Positions 18,574 through 27,550 of a stretch of 64,000 nucleotides of DNA are shown here, in pieces. Location of the stretch: the NCBI RefSeq assembly GCF_030811535.1, contig NZ_JAUSQX010000001.1:1736001-1800000 (forward strand), in the 5' to 3' direction. Position 1 is the stretch's first letter. Every line of letters begins with the position of its first letter. Below the pieces are notes generated by a model that was not told the origin of the DNA, ran no database searches, and saw only the letters and a list, made by a program, of their open reading frames with translations. Source of the DNA: Trueperella bonasi. GTDB taxonomy: Bacteria > Actinomycetota > Actinomycetes > Actinomycetales > Actinomycetaceae. The position numbers were made by a program, and so were the translations under genes.

Positions 18574-18614
18574 AACCCAATGTTCCCCGGCACTTCGCCG
18601 GGGAACATTGGGTT
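18574..18614 (+). terminator. Transcription terminator of the dcw cluster
   Basis: A perfect 18-bp stem (18574-18591 with 18597-18614) with a 5-base loop begins 59 bases after the ftsZ stop. The stem holds the CCCCGGC/GCCGGGG core and is followed by TCTTAG, only a weak T tract. It probably ends the dcw transcript. Confidence 0.85.
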
Positions 18615-18836
18615 TCTTAGTCAGATGGGTGCGTTATTTACCCTTGTGTCCCATGTGTTCTATCGCCGTTTCGGTAGAGAAGCTCAAATCCGTGAAAAAA
18701 CCTTGCTACTGAGCCTTACGATCGACGCTCGCACCCTTATTACGGTTTTTGGCAGGTTATTTTCACGGATTTTTGGCCACTTGATTGGATGTCCGGGAGA
18801 AAAAGAACTCTCTAAATCTTTGGGAGTGCTGCCCAC

Positions 18837-18872
18837 GCAGTGCGGGGCCGTCCCGCAGTGCGGGGCCGTCCC
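18837..18872. repeat. 18-bp tandem duplication
   Basis: The unit GCAGTGCGGGGCCGTCCC is present twice head to tail (18837-18854 and 18855-18872) without mismatch. Confidence 0.85.
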
Positions 18873-18891
18873 GGGGGTCCATCTCGCCGAT

Positions 18892-18942
18892 GGGGATCGG
18901 TAAGCCACGAATTCCCGGATTTTCAGTGGCTTATCGATCCCC
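18892..18942. repeat. 17-bp inverted repeat with a 17-base loop
   Basis: GGGGATCGGTAAGCCAC (18892-18908) pairs with GTGGCTTATCGATCCCC (18926-18942) with one G-T wobble. No T tract follows, so it may be a recombined or mobile fragment, or an RNA structure, rather than a terminator. Confidence 0.7.
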
Positions 18943-19074
18943 GGGCGACTTATCGACCTCCGCGGGAGTGACGGATCTGCGCGGGGACGTTTACCGCCGC
19001 CACAACAGATCGGCGAAAGCCTGAGAACAAACAAAACGAGTGGCCAATGAGCTGAATTTTGGCACAATAGCACC

Positions 19075-19848
19075 ATGGACGAAGGCACCACAAACACACC
19101 GAGAACGAGCGGGCTTGTTGACTGGATCGATCCGAGCCTCCTACCACGCGGCGTGAAAGTTGGCTTCACCTCGAACGTAGGCGGCGCATCAACCGGTGAT
19201 CATGCCTCTTTCAATCTCGGTTTTCACGTGGGGGATGACCCTGGCGCGGTGAGCGCAAACCGCGGCCTGCTCCAGCGCGAAATAGGGGTAGAACTCACCT
19301 GGATGTCACAGGTCCATGGCAAGACCATCGCTCGAGCAAGTGAGGCAAGCCGAGGAGAGCTCGGTTATCTGAGCGTGGGTGAGGCGGACGCCGTCGTCGT
19401 CGAAACCGGGCAAGCGGCGGCTGTCATGGTTGCCGACTGCGTGCCACTCATCGTGGTGACCGACGACGGTAAGCGCGGCGCGGCCGTACACGTGGGACGA
19501 GCGGGCTTCGATCTTGGTATCGCGCATGCCGTACTGGATGCGCTCGGCACGGTCGACGTCGTCGCTTTCCTTGGCCCGTCCATAGCCGGAAGGTGCTACG
19601 AAGTAGGCGAAGAGCTAGCCACGCAGTTTGACTCTCGCTGGCCGGGTACGGCCGTAACAACTCGGTGGGGAACACCCGGGCTCGACATCGCAGGCGGACT
19701 CGAACGGCAACTTCAGGCGTGCGGCGTCACGAATATCCACAGATCACCCGTGTGCACGTACGCATCACCCGCACACTATTCCCACCGCCGGGCCACTCAC
19801 GAGGGCAGAAAAACGGGCCGCTTCGTCGGGCTGGTCCACATTGGGTGA
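19075..19848 (+). CDS. pgeF: YfiH/PgeF-type purine nucleoside phosphorylase or peptidoglycan editing factor
   Basis: A protein of 257 residues of the laccase-domain (DUF152) family. Family marks include TSNVGGASTGDHASFNLGFHVGDDP, MSQVHGKTI, VMVADCVPLIV and the C-terminal CTYASPAHYSHRR. The His, Cys and His in those blocks form the zinc site. Members act as purine nucleoside phosphorylase/adenosine deaminase, and in E. coli the protein prevents misincorporation of L-Ser in place of L-Ala in wall precursors. The position after ftsZ and before sepF is standard for actinobacteria. Confidence 0.88.
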   Translation: MDEGTTNTPRTSGLVDWIDPSLLPRGVKVGFTSNVGGASTGDHASFNLGFHVGDDPGAVSANRGLLQREIGVELTWMSQVHGKTIARASEASRGELGYLSVGEADAVVVETGQAAAVMVADCVPLIVVTDDGKRGAAVHVGRAGFDLGIAHAVLDALGTVDVVAFLGPSIAGRCYEVGEELATQFDSRWPGTAVTTRWGTPGLDIAGGLERQLQACGVTNIHRSPVCTYASPAHYSHRRATHEGRKTGRFVGLVHIG

Positions 19849-19926
19849 ACGACACACCGAGTATCATCGCCGTTTCGTCCCGATTCTCTAATAGTTTGGA
19901 GGAAGCCGAATAGGAAGGGATCACCG

Positions 19927-20355
19927 ATGGGCTTTTTTGACAGGCTCGCTGCCAAAGCAACACCTTATGCCGACGAGTACGACGACTACGAAGAAGAATA
20001 CGGTGATGACGACGCCGGTGATTACGACGGTGAAGAGTATTACGACGACGCCGAGGTGGCCAGCCTCCAGCCCGTAACTTCGGCTCCCGAGGTTGCTCGT
20101 ATCGTTACGGTGTGGGTAGCGTCTTTCAATGAGACGGAAACATTTGCGCGCGAATACCGCAACGGACTGCCGATCGTTCTCAACCTTTCCGAGGCGCCGG
20201 ACGCCCAACGCAATCGCATCATCGATTTTGCGCTCGGGCTGACCTACGGACTCGAAGGCGTCTTCAGCCATATCTCAGACGACGTGTTCCTCCTCACCCC
20301 CAAGAGCGTCAAGATCGAGACCCACGGCTCGGAATCCCAGCACTACTTCAAGTAA
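19927..20355 (+). CDS. sepF: SepF, membrane anchor of the Z ring
   Basis: A protein of 142 residues. The amphipathic N-terminal helix MGFFDRLAAK binds membrane. A very acidic, tyrosine-rich linker follows (DEYDDYEEEYGDDDAGDYDG), then the SepF core, with NLSEAPDAQRNRIIDFALGL and a C-terminal FLLTPKSVKI strand. In actinobacteria, which lack FtsA, SepF tethers FtsZ to the membrane. GGAAGGGATCACCG upstream of ATG 19927. It lies 78 bases after the yfiH-type gene, probably in the same transcript. Confidence 0.95.
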   Translation: MGFFDRLAAKATPYADEYDDYEEEYGDDDAGDYDGEEYYDDAEVASLQPVTSAPEVARIVTVWVASFNETETFAREYRNGLPIVLNLSEAPDAQRNRIIDFALGLTYGLEGVFSHISDDVFLLTPKSVKIETHGSESQHYFK

Positions 20356-20370
20356 GGCCTGGCATACTCA

Positions 20371-20655
20371 ATGTCGATATTCGGCACCATATTATTTTGG
20401 ACGTGCCAGCTATACACGCTCGTCCTACTCGCCCGGGTGATCCTAGATTTCGTTCAAATCTTGGCGCGCGATTGGTATCCGACGGGCGCGTTGCTCGTGC
20501 TCGCGAACCTTGTATACAAGCTGACAAATCCGCCGCTACGCTTCCTCGGTAAATACATTCCGCCGCTGAACCTTGGTGGTATCAGCTTAGACTTGGGGTT
20601 TATCGTGTTGTTCATCGGTGTCCAAGTGATACAACGGATATCGATTTACCTATAA
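20371..20655 (+). CDS. YggT family membrane protein
   Basis: A protein of 94 residues with two hydrophobic segments (LFWTCQLYTLVLLARVILDF and LGFIVLFIGVQVIQRI) and the conserved YKLTNPPLRFLGKYIPP motif between them. The family is found between sepF and divIVA in many Gram-positive bacteria. In other species it has been linked to osmotic tolerance and to the division machinery, but its molecular role is unknown. It begins 15 bases after sepF. Confidence 0.9.
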   Translation: MSIFGTILFWTCQLYTLVLLARVILDFVQILARDWYPTGALLVLANLVYKLTNPPLRFLGKYIPPLNLGGISLDLGFIVLFIGVQVIQRISIYL

Positions 20656-20840
20656 TCGGCTAGCAAATGATAGTGCGAGCGCGTTCGGACCGTGCGTTTG
20701 TGATAAATTAGACGATCGAACGACGTGTTAGATGCGTTATTAAGTAGGCGGATGCCGCTTCGCTGAAGTAGGCTAACCGGGGAACGCAAGCTAAGCCGCA
20801 GGTCACGCTTGCCGTAATAGTGAAATATGAGGTGAAGGAT

Positions 20841-21431
20841 ATGGCTCAGCTTACCGAGCATGATGTCATCAATATGCGCTTCAACGACGCCAAGCGTGCT
20901 GAAGACGGATTTGATAAGGATCAAGTTGATTTCTTCCTCGATGAGGTGGCTGAAACCATTGCCGCCTTGACGAAGGAGAAACAGGAACTCGAAGCTCAGC
21001 TTCAGGCTGCGCAGGCTCGCGTGACCGAGCTTGAGAACCAGTTGGGCCATGCGCAGCCACAGGCGGATGAGCATGCTCCGACGGAGGCGGCTTCCACCGC
21101 GACATTCGCGCCAGTTAGCGATAGCGAGCAGGATCAGGCTCAAAACGCCACGGCGATGCTCTCGCTTGCACAGCGTTTGCACGATGAGCACGTGGCTAAT
21201 GGCCGTGCGGAGGGTGAGCGCATTATCAGCGAGGCAAATGCCGAATCTGTGCGCATCATTACCGAAGCCGAGGAAACCCACAACCGCACGCTCACGAAGC
21301 TCGAAGAAGAGCGTTCGTTGCTTGAGCGGAAGATTTCTGAATTGCGTGAGTTCGAACGCGATTACCGTACGCGTCTGCGTAGCTACCTTGAGTCGCTGCT
21401 CCAGAACGTCGAATCGCAAAACCAGCAGTAG
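20841..21431 (+). CDS. divIVA: DivIVA/Wag31 polar growth scaffold
   Basis: A coiled-coil protein of 196 residues. The N-terminal lipid-binding domain reads LTEHDVINMRFNDAKRAEDGF with the conserved DQVDFFLDEVAE. A first coiled coil (LTKEKQELEAQLQAAQARV) is followed by an Ala/Pro-rich linker, and a second long coiled coil starts near residue 100 (NATAMLSLAQRLHDEHVANG). ATG 20841 follows AGGTGAAGG; the frame opens earlier at 20820 but that start has no ribosome-binding site. It marks cell poles or septa and organises wall growth. Confidence 0.95.
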   Translation: MAQLTEHDVINMRFNDAKRAEDGFDKDQVDFFLDEVAETIAALTKEKQELEAQLQAAQARVTELENQLGHAQPQADEHAPTEAASTATFAPVSDSEQDQAQNATAMLSLAQRLHDEHVANGRAEGERIISEANAESVRIITEAEETHNRTLTKLEEERSLLERKISELREFERDYRTRLRSYLESLLQNVESQNQQ

Positions 21432-21481
21432 GATTCTTGTCGAAAGAAGGGCACGGTGAGCGCCCTCCTTTCGTGTCCGCT

Positions 21482-22045
21482 ATGAAGAAACTCGCTTTGC
21501 CACTTGCGCTTGGCCTGATTGTCATCGTGGTGGATCAAGCGTCGAAGCAGTGGGCGCTTGACGCGCTGTCGGGTGGCCGGACTATTTCGGTTTTCGGAGA
21601 TTTTCTATCTTTTGAACTCGCTTTCAATTCGGGTGCCGCGTTTTCTTTTGGTAGCTCTGCCACCTGGGTTTTCACCCTAATTTCGGCGGTTGTGTCCGTT
21701 GCGTTGCCGTTTTTTATGGGGCGTTTTGGGCTGACTGGACGAATCATTTTGGGAATCGTGTGGGGCGGTGCCGTTGGCAATCTGATCGACAGGCTGGTGC
21801 GTGAACCGGGTTTCCCGGGCGGTTACGTTGTTGACTTCATTAATTACAACGGCTGGTTCATCGGTAATGTTGCCGATATCGCCCTGGTTGTTGGGCTGTT
21901 GGCACTGTTTTTGGTAGAAGTTTTTGCCGACGACGACGCCACCGGCGGCGTTGAAGCTAAGCCTGCGGCTGTGGCCGGCGCAGAGGATGGTGCCACCGAA
22001 GATACCGATACCGAACTCGATCCCGTTGAGGTAGACGAGGAGTGA
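21482..22045 (+). CDS. lspA: Lipoprotein signal peptidase II
   Basis: A membrane aspartyl protease of 187 residues that removes signal peptides from diacylated lipoproteins. Four helices are visible. The catalytic aspartates are D103 in GNLIDR and D118 in [15 protein letters not shown] and NSGAAFSF are conserved family blocks. The C-terminal tail is acidic. The start is uncertain: ATG 21482 gives the usual N-terminus, but GTG 21473 and TTG 21437 are in frame. Its stop overlaps the rluD GTG by four bases. Substrates in this window include ZnuA and the lipoproteins near 51-54 kb. Confidence 0.93.
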   Translation: MKKLALPLALGLIVIVVDQASKQWALDALSGGRTISVFGDFLSFELAFNSGAAFSFGSSATWVFTLISAVVSVALPFFMGRFGLTGRIILGIVWGGAVGNLIDRLVREPGFPGGYVVDFINYNGWFIGNVADIALVVGLLALFLVEVFADDDATGGVEAKPAAVAGAEDGATEDTDTELDPVEVDEE

Positions 22046-22959
22046 ACACGTATCTCGTGCCGGATGGCCTTGCGGGTGGGCGGGTGGATGCCACGCTCGC
22101 CACGATGACGGGCCTGTCGCGTGCGAAGTGCGCGGAGTTGATAGACGCCGGGGAAGTGCTGCTCGATGGTAAGATTCCGAAGAATTCAACCCGCGTGGCT
22201 GCGGGTGGGGTGCTGGAGGTACGTTTGCCGGCCGCCGAGCCCGCCGTCGTCGAAACTCCCGTGGAAGGCATGGGAGTCCTGTACGAAGATGCGGACCTGA
22301 TCGTGGTGGATAAGCCAGTGGGTGTGGCCGCGCATGCTTCGCACAATTTTGAGGGGCCGAACGTGCTGGGCGCCTTGCTGGCGGCGGGGGTGACGCTCAC
22401 GACGTCGGGCCCGCAGGAGCGCCAGGGGATCGTGCACCGGTTGGATGTGGGCACGAGTGGGGCGATGGCCGTTGCTAAGAGCGAGCTGGCGTATTCGGTG
22501 CTCAAGCGGGCGTTTCGGGATCGCACGGTGAAGAAGACGTATCATGCGCTGGTGCAGGGGCATCCGGATCCGATGTCGGGCACGATTGAGGCTCCGATTG
22601 GCCGGGATATGCGCCACCAGTGGAAAATGGGCGTACGCGCGGATGGTAAGCACGCAGTGACGCATTACGACGTGATTGAATCGATGGCGGGGGCCTCGCT
22701 GGTGGAGGTCGATTTGGAGACCGGGCGCACCCACCAGATTCGGGTGCATATGGCGGCGATTAAGCATCCGTGCGTGGGTGATGTGATGTATGGGGCTGAT
22801 CCGGTGCAGGCGGAAGCGCTTGGTTTGGAGCGGCAGTGGTTGCATGCTTGCGGGCTTGGATTTGCGCATCCACGAACGGGGAAGTGGCTCGAGGTGGAGT
22901 CGGGGTATCCGCAGGATTTGGCGCGGGCGCTGGCCATGGTGCGAGAGGGCATGTACTAG
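22042..22959 (+). CDS. rluD: RluD-type 23S rRNA pseudouridine synthase
   Basis: A protein of 305 residues. An S4 RNA-binding domain comes first ([20 protein letters not shown]), then the RluA-type catalytic domain. [15 protein letters not shown] holds the catalytic Asp (D135), and [20 protein letters not shown] is the other signature. It makes pseudouridine in the large-subunit rRNA, probably helix 69. GTGA overlap with lspA, and its stop overlaps the GTG of the next gene. The exact target (RluD versus RluA/C) is inferred from the domain layout. Confidence 0.92.
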   Translation: MNTYLVPDGLAGGRVDATLATMTGLSRAKCAELIDAGEVLLDGKIPKNSTRVAAGGVLEVRLPAAEPAVVETPVEGMGVLYEDADLIVVDKPVGVAAHASHNFEGPNVLGALLAAGVTLTTSGPQERQGIVHRLDVGTSGAMAVAKSELAYSVLKRAFRDRTVKKTYHALVQGHPDPMSGTIEAPIGRDMRHQWKMGVRADGKHAVTHYDVIESMAGASLVEVDLETGRTHQIRVHMAAIKHPCVGDVMYGADPVQAEALGLERQWLHACGLGFAHPRTGKWLEVESGYPQDLARALAMVREGMY

Positions 22960-23429
22960 TGGCGCGCGTGTGGCAGATTGTGAGCCGGCAGGAGCTTGAG
23001 CGGATTTTTGCGATCCGGGTGAAGGTGTTTGTTGAAGAGCAGAAGGTGAGCCACCAATCCGAGGTTGATGATCTGGACTTTTCCGAGACGACTTTGCATG
23101 TTCTTGCAACCGTGGATGGGAAGGACGCCGGTACTGCGCGGCTGATGATCGGCGGGCCCGGGCAGGCGAAGGTTGGCCGGGTGGCCGTGCATGAGTGGGC
23201 GCGGGGCATCGGCCTGGGGCGGGCTGTGATGGAAAAGATCCACGAGCTGGCGCGCGAGCATGCCGCTGACGACGACGGTGTGGTTCGCCTCGAGCTTTCT
23301 GGCCAGGATAACGCGATCGGCTTTTATGAGCGGCTCGGGTATGAGGTGACCACGGGGGAGTGGTATCTCGATGAAAATATTTGGCACCAGGATATGCATT
23401 TGATTTTGCGACGCGCCGAGGGGCGCTAG
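22959..23429 (+). CDS. GNAT family N-acetyltransferase
   Basis: A protein of 156 residues related to the ElaA/YjcF branch: the N-terminal IFAIRVKVFVEEQKVSHQSE and DDLDFSETTLHVLA are typical, and VAVHEWARGIGLGRAVMEKI is the acetyl-CoA pyrophosphate loop, followed by GFYERLGYEV. The GTG start overlaps the rluD stop, so it is translationally coupled. The substrate is unknown. Confidence 0.85.
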   Translation: MARVWQIVSRQELERIFAIRVKVFVEEQKVSHQSEVDDLDFSETTLHVLATVDGKDAGTARLMIGGPGQAKVGRVAVHEWARGIGLGRAVMEKIHELAREHAADDDGVVRLELSGQDNAIGFYERLGYEVTTGEWYLDENIWHQDMHLILRRAEGR

Positions 23430-23510
23430 TTTTGGGCGGTCCATCTGCCGGTGTGCATAGATCACAGGGCGGGATCAAAAAGTGTCGGAGGCGGTCAATA
23501 GACTGGGTGC

Positions 23511-26500
23511 ATGGCTAAGAATTTTGTGCATCTTCACGTTCACACCGACTACTCGCTTCTCGATGGCGCGGCAAAAATTGACAAGCTGGTAGCCGAGGTT
23601 GCGGCGCTTGGCCAGCCCGCCGTCGCGATTACGGATCACGGTAATTTACACGGTGCGTACGAGCTGTACAAAGCTGCCAACAAGGTTGGTATCAAGCCAA
23701 TTATTGGGCTTGAGGCGTATATGACGCCGGGAACCTCGCGCCACGATAAGACGCGCGTGTTTTGGGGTACGGAAGCCCAGCGTTCCGACGACGTCTCCAA
23801 CCGCGGCACTTACACGCATTTCACGTTGTTGGCCGAAAATAATACGGGCATGCACAACTTGTTCCGGATGGCTTCGATTGCGTCGATTGATCGGACGATC
23901 GGCAACTATGCGCGAATTGATCGTGAGCTGCTGGAGACGTATCACGAGGGCCTGATCGGGACGGCCGGGTGCCCGTCGGGGGAGATTCAGGTGCGCTTGC
24001 GCCTAGGCCAGTACGAGGAGGCGCTGAAGGCTGCCGGGGAGTTTCAAGATATTTTCGGCAAGGAGAATTTCTATTTCGAGCTGATGGATCACGGGATCGA
24101 AATCGAGCGTAGGGTTCGCGATGATTTGCTTTCGATTGCGAAAAAACTTGATGCGCCGCTCCTTGCGACGAACGATTCGCACTATGTGACCGAGGATCAG
24201 CACACGGTTCAAGAAGCGATGTTGGCGCTGAATTCTGGCACGACTTTGAATGATCCGAACCGCTTCCGCTTCGATGGTTCGAGCTACTATTTGCGCACGG
24301 CCGAGGACATGTGGAACACGTTCGGGCATGTCGATGGCGCGTGTGAGAACACGCTGGAGGTGGCCGAACGCTGCAATGTCAGTTTTGATGAGGATGCGAA
24401 TTACATGCCCGAATTCCCCGTACCTGAGGGGGAGAGCGAAGATTCGTGGTTTGTGCGCGAGGTCAACGCCGGTTTGCATCGCAGGTACGGTTCGGAGATT
24501 CCTACCGATGTGCGTGAGCGCGCGGACTACGAGGTTGACGTGATCGTGCAGATGGGATTCCCCGGCTACTTCTTGGTGGTCTCGGATTATATTCGTTGGG
24601 CGCGCTCGCAGGGGATTCGGGTGGGGCCGGGCCGTGGATCGGGTGCCGGTTCGATGGTTGCCTATGCTCTGGAGATCACCCAGCTTGATCCGATCAAGCA
24701 CGAGTTGCTGTTCGAGAGGTTCTTGAATCCAGAACGTATTTCGATGCCCGATCTTGATATTGACTTTGACGATTCGCGCCGCGATGAGGTGATTGAATAC
24801 GTCGAAAATAAGTATGGGCATGACAAGGTCGCTCAGGTAGTGACTTTTGGTACGATCAAGTCCAAGCAGTCGTTGAAAGATGCGGCCCGTGTGCTTGGCT
24901 ATCCGTATGAGATGGGTGAGCGCTTGACGAAGGCGATGCCGCCCGCTGTGATGGCTAACGATATTCCTGTGAAGGATCTGTTCAATAAGGAACATCCGCG
25001 CTATGCGGAAGCAGTTGAGATCCGGGAGATGATCGAGGGTGATCCGGATGCGAAGAAGGTTTATGAGCTTGCTTGCGGGCTCGAGGGAATGACGCGCCAA
25101 ACGGGCGTTCATGCCTGTGCTGTGATTATGTCTTCCAAACCGCTGACGGACGTCATTCCGCTGATGAAGAATAAGAAGGACGATCTGATCCTGACTCAGT
25201 TTGAGTATCCCGAATGCGAGGATCTGGGCCTGATCAAAATGGACTTCCTCGGGCTGTCGAATCTGACGGTTATTGAGGGCGCGCTGAAGAATATTCGGGA
25301 AAACGGTAAGGAAGCGCCGGACGTCGACACCCTCGCGCTGGATGACAAGAAGACGTACGAGCTGCTCGCGCGCGGTGAAACGCTAGGAATTTTCCAGCTC
25401 GATGGCGAGGGTATGCGAACCTTGCTGCGGCAAATGAAGATGGATACCTTTGCCGATATTTCGGCTGTTTCTGCCCTGTATCGCCCAGGCCCGATGGGCG
25501 CGAATTCGCACACGAATTATGCGTTACGTAAGAATGGCTTGCAGGAAAAGACTCCGATTCATCCTGAGCTCGAAGAGGCGCTGGAGCCGATTCTGGGATC
25601 GACTCACGGTTTGATCGTGTTCCAGGAGCAAGTGATGCGTATCGCGCAGCAACTTGCGGGCTTTAGCCTTGGCCAAGCCGATATTTTGCGTAAGGCCATG
25701 GGTAAAAAGCAGTCTGCCGTGCTGCAGGAGCAGTTCCAGAGCTTTTCTGACGGCATGGAAAAAAATGGGTATTCGAAGGAAGCAATCAAGACACTCTGGG
25801 ACGTACTCTTACCGTTCTCGAGCTACGCGTTTAATAAATCGCATTCGGAGGCCTACGCTCTGGTTTCCTATCAAACCGCGTATTTGAAGGCGCATTTCCC
25901 GGCCGAGTTTATGGCGGCTTTGCTGACGTCGAAGATGTCGGATAAGACGAAAGTTGCCACCTATTTGGCTGAATGCCGCAGGATGGGAATTCGGGTTCTT
26001 GTACCAGACGTGAACGATTCGGCGCCAGATTATGCGGCTGTTGGCGACGAGATTCGCGTCGGGTTGCGGGCCGTGAGGAACGTGGGAACGAACGTCGTGG
26101 AAGGAATTATTAAGGCGCGTGAAGAGAAGGGGCGCTTTACTTCCTTCCAGGATTTCTTGGACAAGATCCCGCTGTCAGCGTGCAATAAGCGCTCGATCGA
26201 ATGTCTGATTAAGGCGGGCGGTTTTGACAGCCTGGGTGAGAGCCGGCGTGCCTTGGTGACGATCGTTGATGAGGCGATTGATTCGGTGACTCCAGTCAAA
26301 CGCAATGAGGCCGCGGGCCAGTTCGATTTGTTTGCCGCTTTGGGTGGCGATGAGGCTGAGGGGCAAGGCTTTGAGGTCTCCGTGCCGGATATTCCGGAGT
26401 GGGATAAACAGGAAAAGCTGAATTTTGAGCGGGAAATGTTGGGCTTGTATGTGTCGGATCATCCGCTTTCGGGAATCGAGAATTTCCTTAAGCGAGTTGC

Positions 26501-27047
26501 TGATACCACTGTTGTTGACCTTCACGATGAGGAAGCGGTTACCAACGGCAAGCCTGTGCGGATTGCCGGGCTGATTACCTCCGTTCAGACGAGAATCACG
26601 AAGAATGGAGGAAAGGCGTGGGCGGCGGTCACGTTGGAAGATCGTACCGGTCCGATTGAAATCTTGTTCTTCCCGAACACGTATCAGCAGGTATCGTCGA
26701 TGCTGATTCCTGACAGCGTGGTCGTGGTGGATGCGACAGTTTCCATTCAGGAAGATAAGCCGCTCTCGCTCTATGCGAAGTCGATGTTCGTGCCGCCGCC
26801 GGGTGATCTTGATATGGATCTGCCCGTGGATTTGCAGATAGATGAGCGTATGTGTGATTCGGCCAGGCTTGACAGGCTTGCCGAGGTGCTCGGGCGTTAT
26901 CCAGGCCAATCCGCCGTGCGAGTGCATGTGAAGAATGGGAATAAGACGACCGTCGTGCAGCTCGCCGACGAGTACTCGGTTGCACCCGAGCCCAGCTTGT
27001 ACACCGACCTCAGGGTGCTGCTCGGGCGGGACTGCGTGATTCGGTAA
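23511..27047 (+). CDS. dnaE: DNA polymerase III alpha subunit
   Basis: Replicative polymerase of 1178 residues, DnaE1 type. The N-terminal PHP domain begins FVHLHVHTDYSLLDGA and retains the metal-binding histidine motif, as in actinobacterial DnaE1 with its PHP proofreading nuclease. The palm aspartates lie in MPDLDIDFDDSRRDEV near residue 415. GPGRGSGAGSMVAYAL and RPGPMGANSHTNYALR are further signatures. A C-terminal OB fold (VRIAGLITSVQTRITKNGG) and tail domain complete it. The monocistronic layout ends in a hairpin at 27063-27100. Confidence 0.97.
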   Translation: MAKNFVHLHVHTDYSLLDGAAKIDKLVAEVAALGQPAVAITDHGNLHGAYELYKAANKVGIKPIIGLEAYMTPGTSRHDKTRVFWGTEAQRSDDVSNRGTYTHFTLLAENNTGMHNLFRMASIASIDRTIGNYARIDRELLETYHEGLIGTAGCPSGEIQVRLRLGQYEEALKAAGEFQDIFGKENFYFELMDHGIEIERRVRDDLLSIAKKLDAPLLATNDSHYVTEDQHTVQEAMLALNSGTTLNDPNRFRFDGSSYYLRTAEDMWNTFGHVDGACENTLEVAERCNVSFDEDANYMPEFPVPEGESEDSWFVREVNAGLHRRYGSEIPTDVRERADYEVDVIVQMGFPGYFLVVSDYIRWARSQGIRVGPGRGSGAGSMVAYALEITQLDPIKHELLFERFLNPERISMPDLDIDFDDSRRDEVIEYVENKYGHDKVAQVVTFGTIKSKQSLKDAARVLGYPYEMGERLTKAMPPAVMANDIPVKDLFNKEHPRYAEAVEIREMIEGDPDAKKVYELACGLEGMTRQTGVHACAVIMSSKPLTDVIPLMKNKKDDLILTQFEYPECEDLGLIKMDFLGLSNLTVIEGALKNIRENGKEAPDVDTLALDDKKTYELLARGETLGIFQLDGEGMRTLLRQMKMDTFADISAVSALYRPGPMGANSHTNYALRKNGLQEKTPIHPELEEALEPILGSTHGLIVFQEQVMRIAQQLAGFSLGQADILRKAMGKKQSAVLQEQFQSFSDGMEKNGYSKEAIKTLWDVLLPFSSYAFNKSHSEAYALVSYQTAYLKAHFPAEFMAALLTSKMSDKTKVATYLAECRRMGIRVLVPDVNDSAPDYAAVGDEIRVGLRAVRNVGTNVVEGIIKAREEKGRFTSFQDFLDKIPLSACNKRSIECLIKAGGFDSLGESRRALVTIVDEAIDSVTPVKRNEAAGQFDLFAALGGDEAEGQGFEVSVPDIPEWDKQEKLNFEREMLGLYVSDHPLSGIENFLKRVADTTVVDLHDEEAVTNGKPVRIAGLITSVQTRITKNGGKAWAAVTLEDRTGPIEILFFPNTYQQVSSMLIPDSVVVVDATVSIQEDKPLSLYAKSMFVPPPGDLDMDLPVDLQIDERMCDSARLDRLAEVLGRYPGQSAVRVHVKNGNKTTVVQLADEYSVAPEPSLYTDLRVLLGRDCVIR

Positions 27048-27062
27048 CGGCCCACGCGCTAG

Positions 27063-27100
27063 CGGGCCCTGATGGCGTGTCCTTCTGCCGTCAGGGCCCG
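27063..27100 (+). terminator. Terminator hairpin after dnaE
   Basis: CGGGCCCTGATGGC (27063-27076) and GCCGTCAGGGCCCG (27087-27100) form a 14-bp stem with one mismatch and a 10-base loop, 16 bases after the dnaE stop and followed by TTCCTGTTG. Confidence 0.75.
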
Positions 27101-27113
27101 TTCCTGTTGCTGC

Positions 27114-27230
27114 GAGTACCAACGCCTGTTTGCTTCTAGGAGCACCAATCGGCATAGGGAGCACCCATCGAGGGGTGTTGTGACCCGTTTGGTGCTCCGC
27201 TTGGCCGCCTTCCGCAAAGGGGGCACCAAT
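27114..27230. repeat. Scattered GAGCACCAAT-like repeats
   Basis: GAGTACCAAC (27114), GAGCACCAAT (27140), GAGCACCCAT (27159) and GGGCACCAAT (27221), plus an inverted GGTGCTC near 27191, lie in the dnaE to S4-gene gap. No gene was found here. Confidence 0.45.
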
Positions 27231-27330
27231 CACTTATGCGGGGAACGTTTAACGTCCTCCTTATGAGTGATTCCTGCCCGGTTTGGAAACAGGCGCCTTG
27301 CCGCTAGGAAGTGCAGCCGCGTGCTGGGTG

Positions 27331-27546
27331 CTAGCGGGTTTGAGCGACGACGCGGATTGAGTACCCGCCCACGCTCACTACATCGCCGGCCTCGAGCTTG
27401 TGGGCACGGCGAGTCTCAACCTCACCATTTACGGACACCTCGCCAGCCTCGATGAGGTCACGGGCATGCGCGCCACTCTCAGCAAAATTCACGAGCTTGA
27501 CTAACTGGCCAAGCTTAATCGGCAATCTGACAGGGAAATCTTCCAT
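27331..27546 (-). CDS. S4-domain RNA-binding protein
   Basis: A 71-residue protein that is almost only an S4 domain: MEDFPVRLPIKLGQLVKLVN then ARDLIEAGEVSVNGEVETRR and GDVVSVGGYSIRVV. Small stand-alone S4 proteins include the RqcP/HslR type that helps ribosome-associated quality control, but short actinobacterial members are uncharacterised. ATG 27546 gives the family N-terminus; an in-frame ATG at 27570 would overlap the DedA gene. It follows the DedA gene closely on the same strand. Confidence 0.8.
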   Translation of the reverse strand: MEDFPVRLPIKLGQLVKLVNFAESGAHARDLIEAGEVSVNGEVETRRAHKLEAGDVVSVGGYSIRVVAQTR

Positions 27547-27550
27547 GGCA

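Larger units (their letters stand above)
18615..19074. other. Intergenic region with tandem and inverted repeats
   Basis: About 460 bases without a convincing gene. They contain an 18-bp perfect tandem duplication (18837-18872), a 17-bp inverted repeat (18892-18942) and, at the end, the promoter region of the yfiH-type gene. The short frames crossing it lack ribosome-binding sites and resemble nothing I know. Confidence 0.6.
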
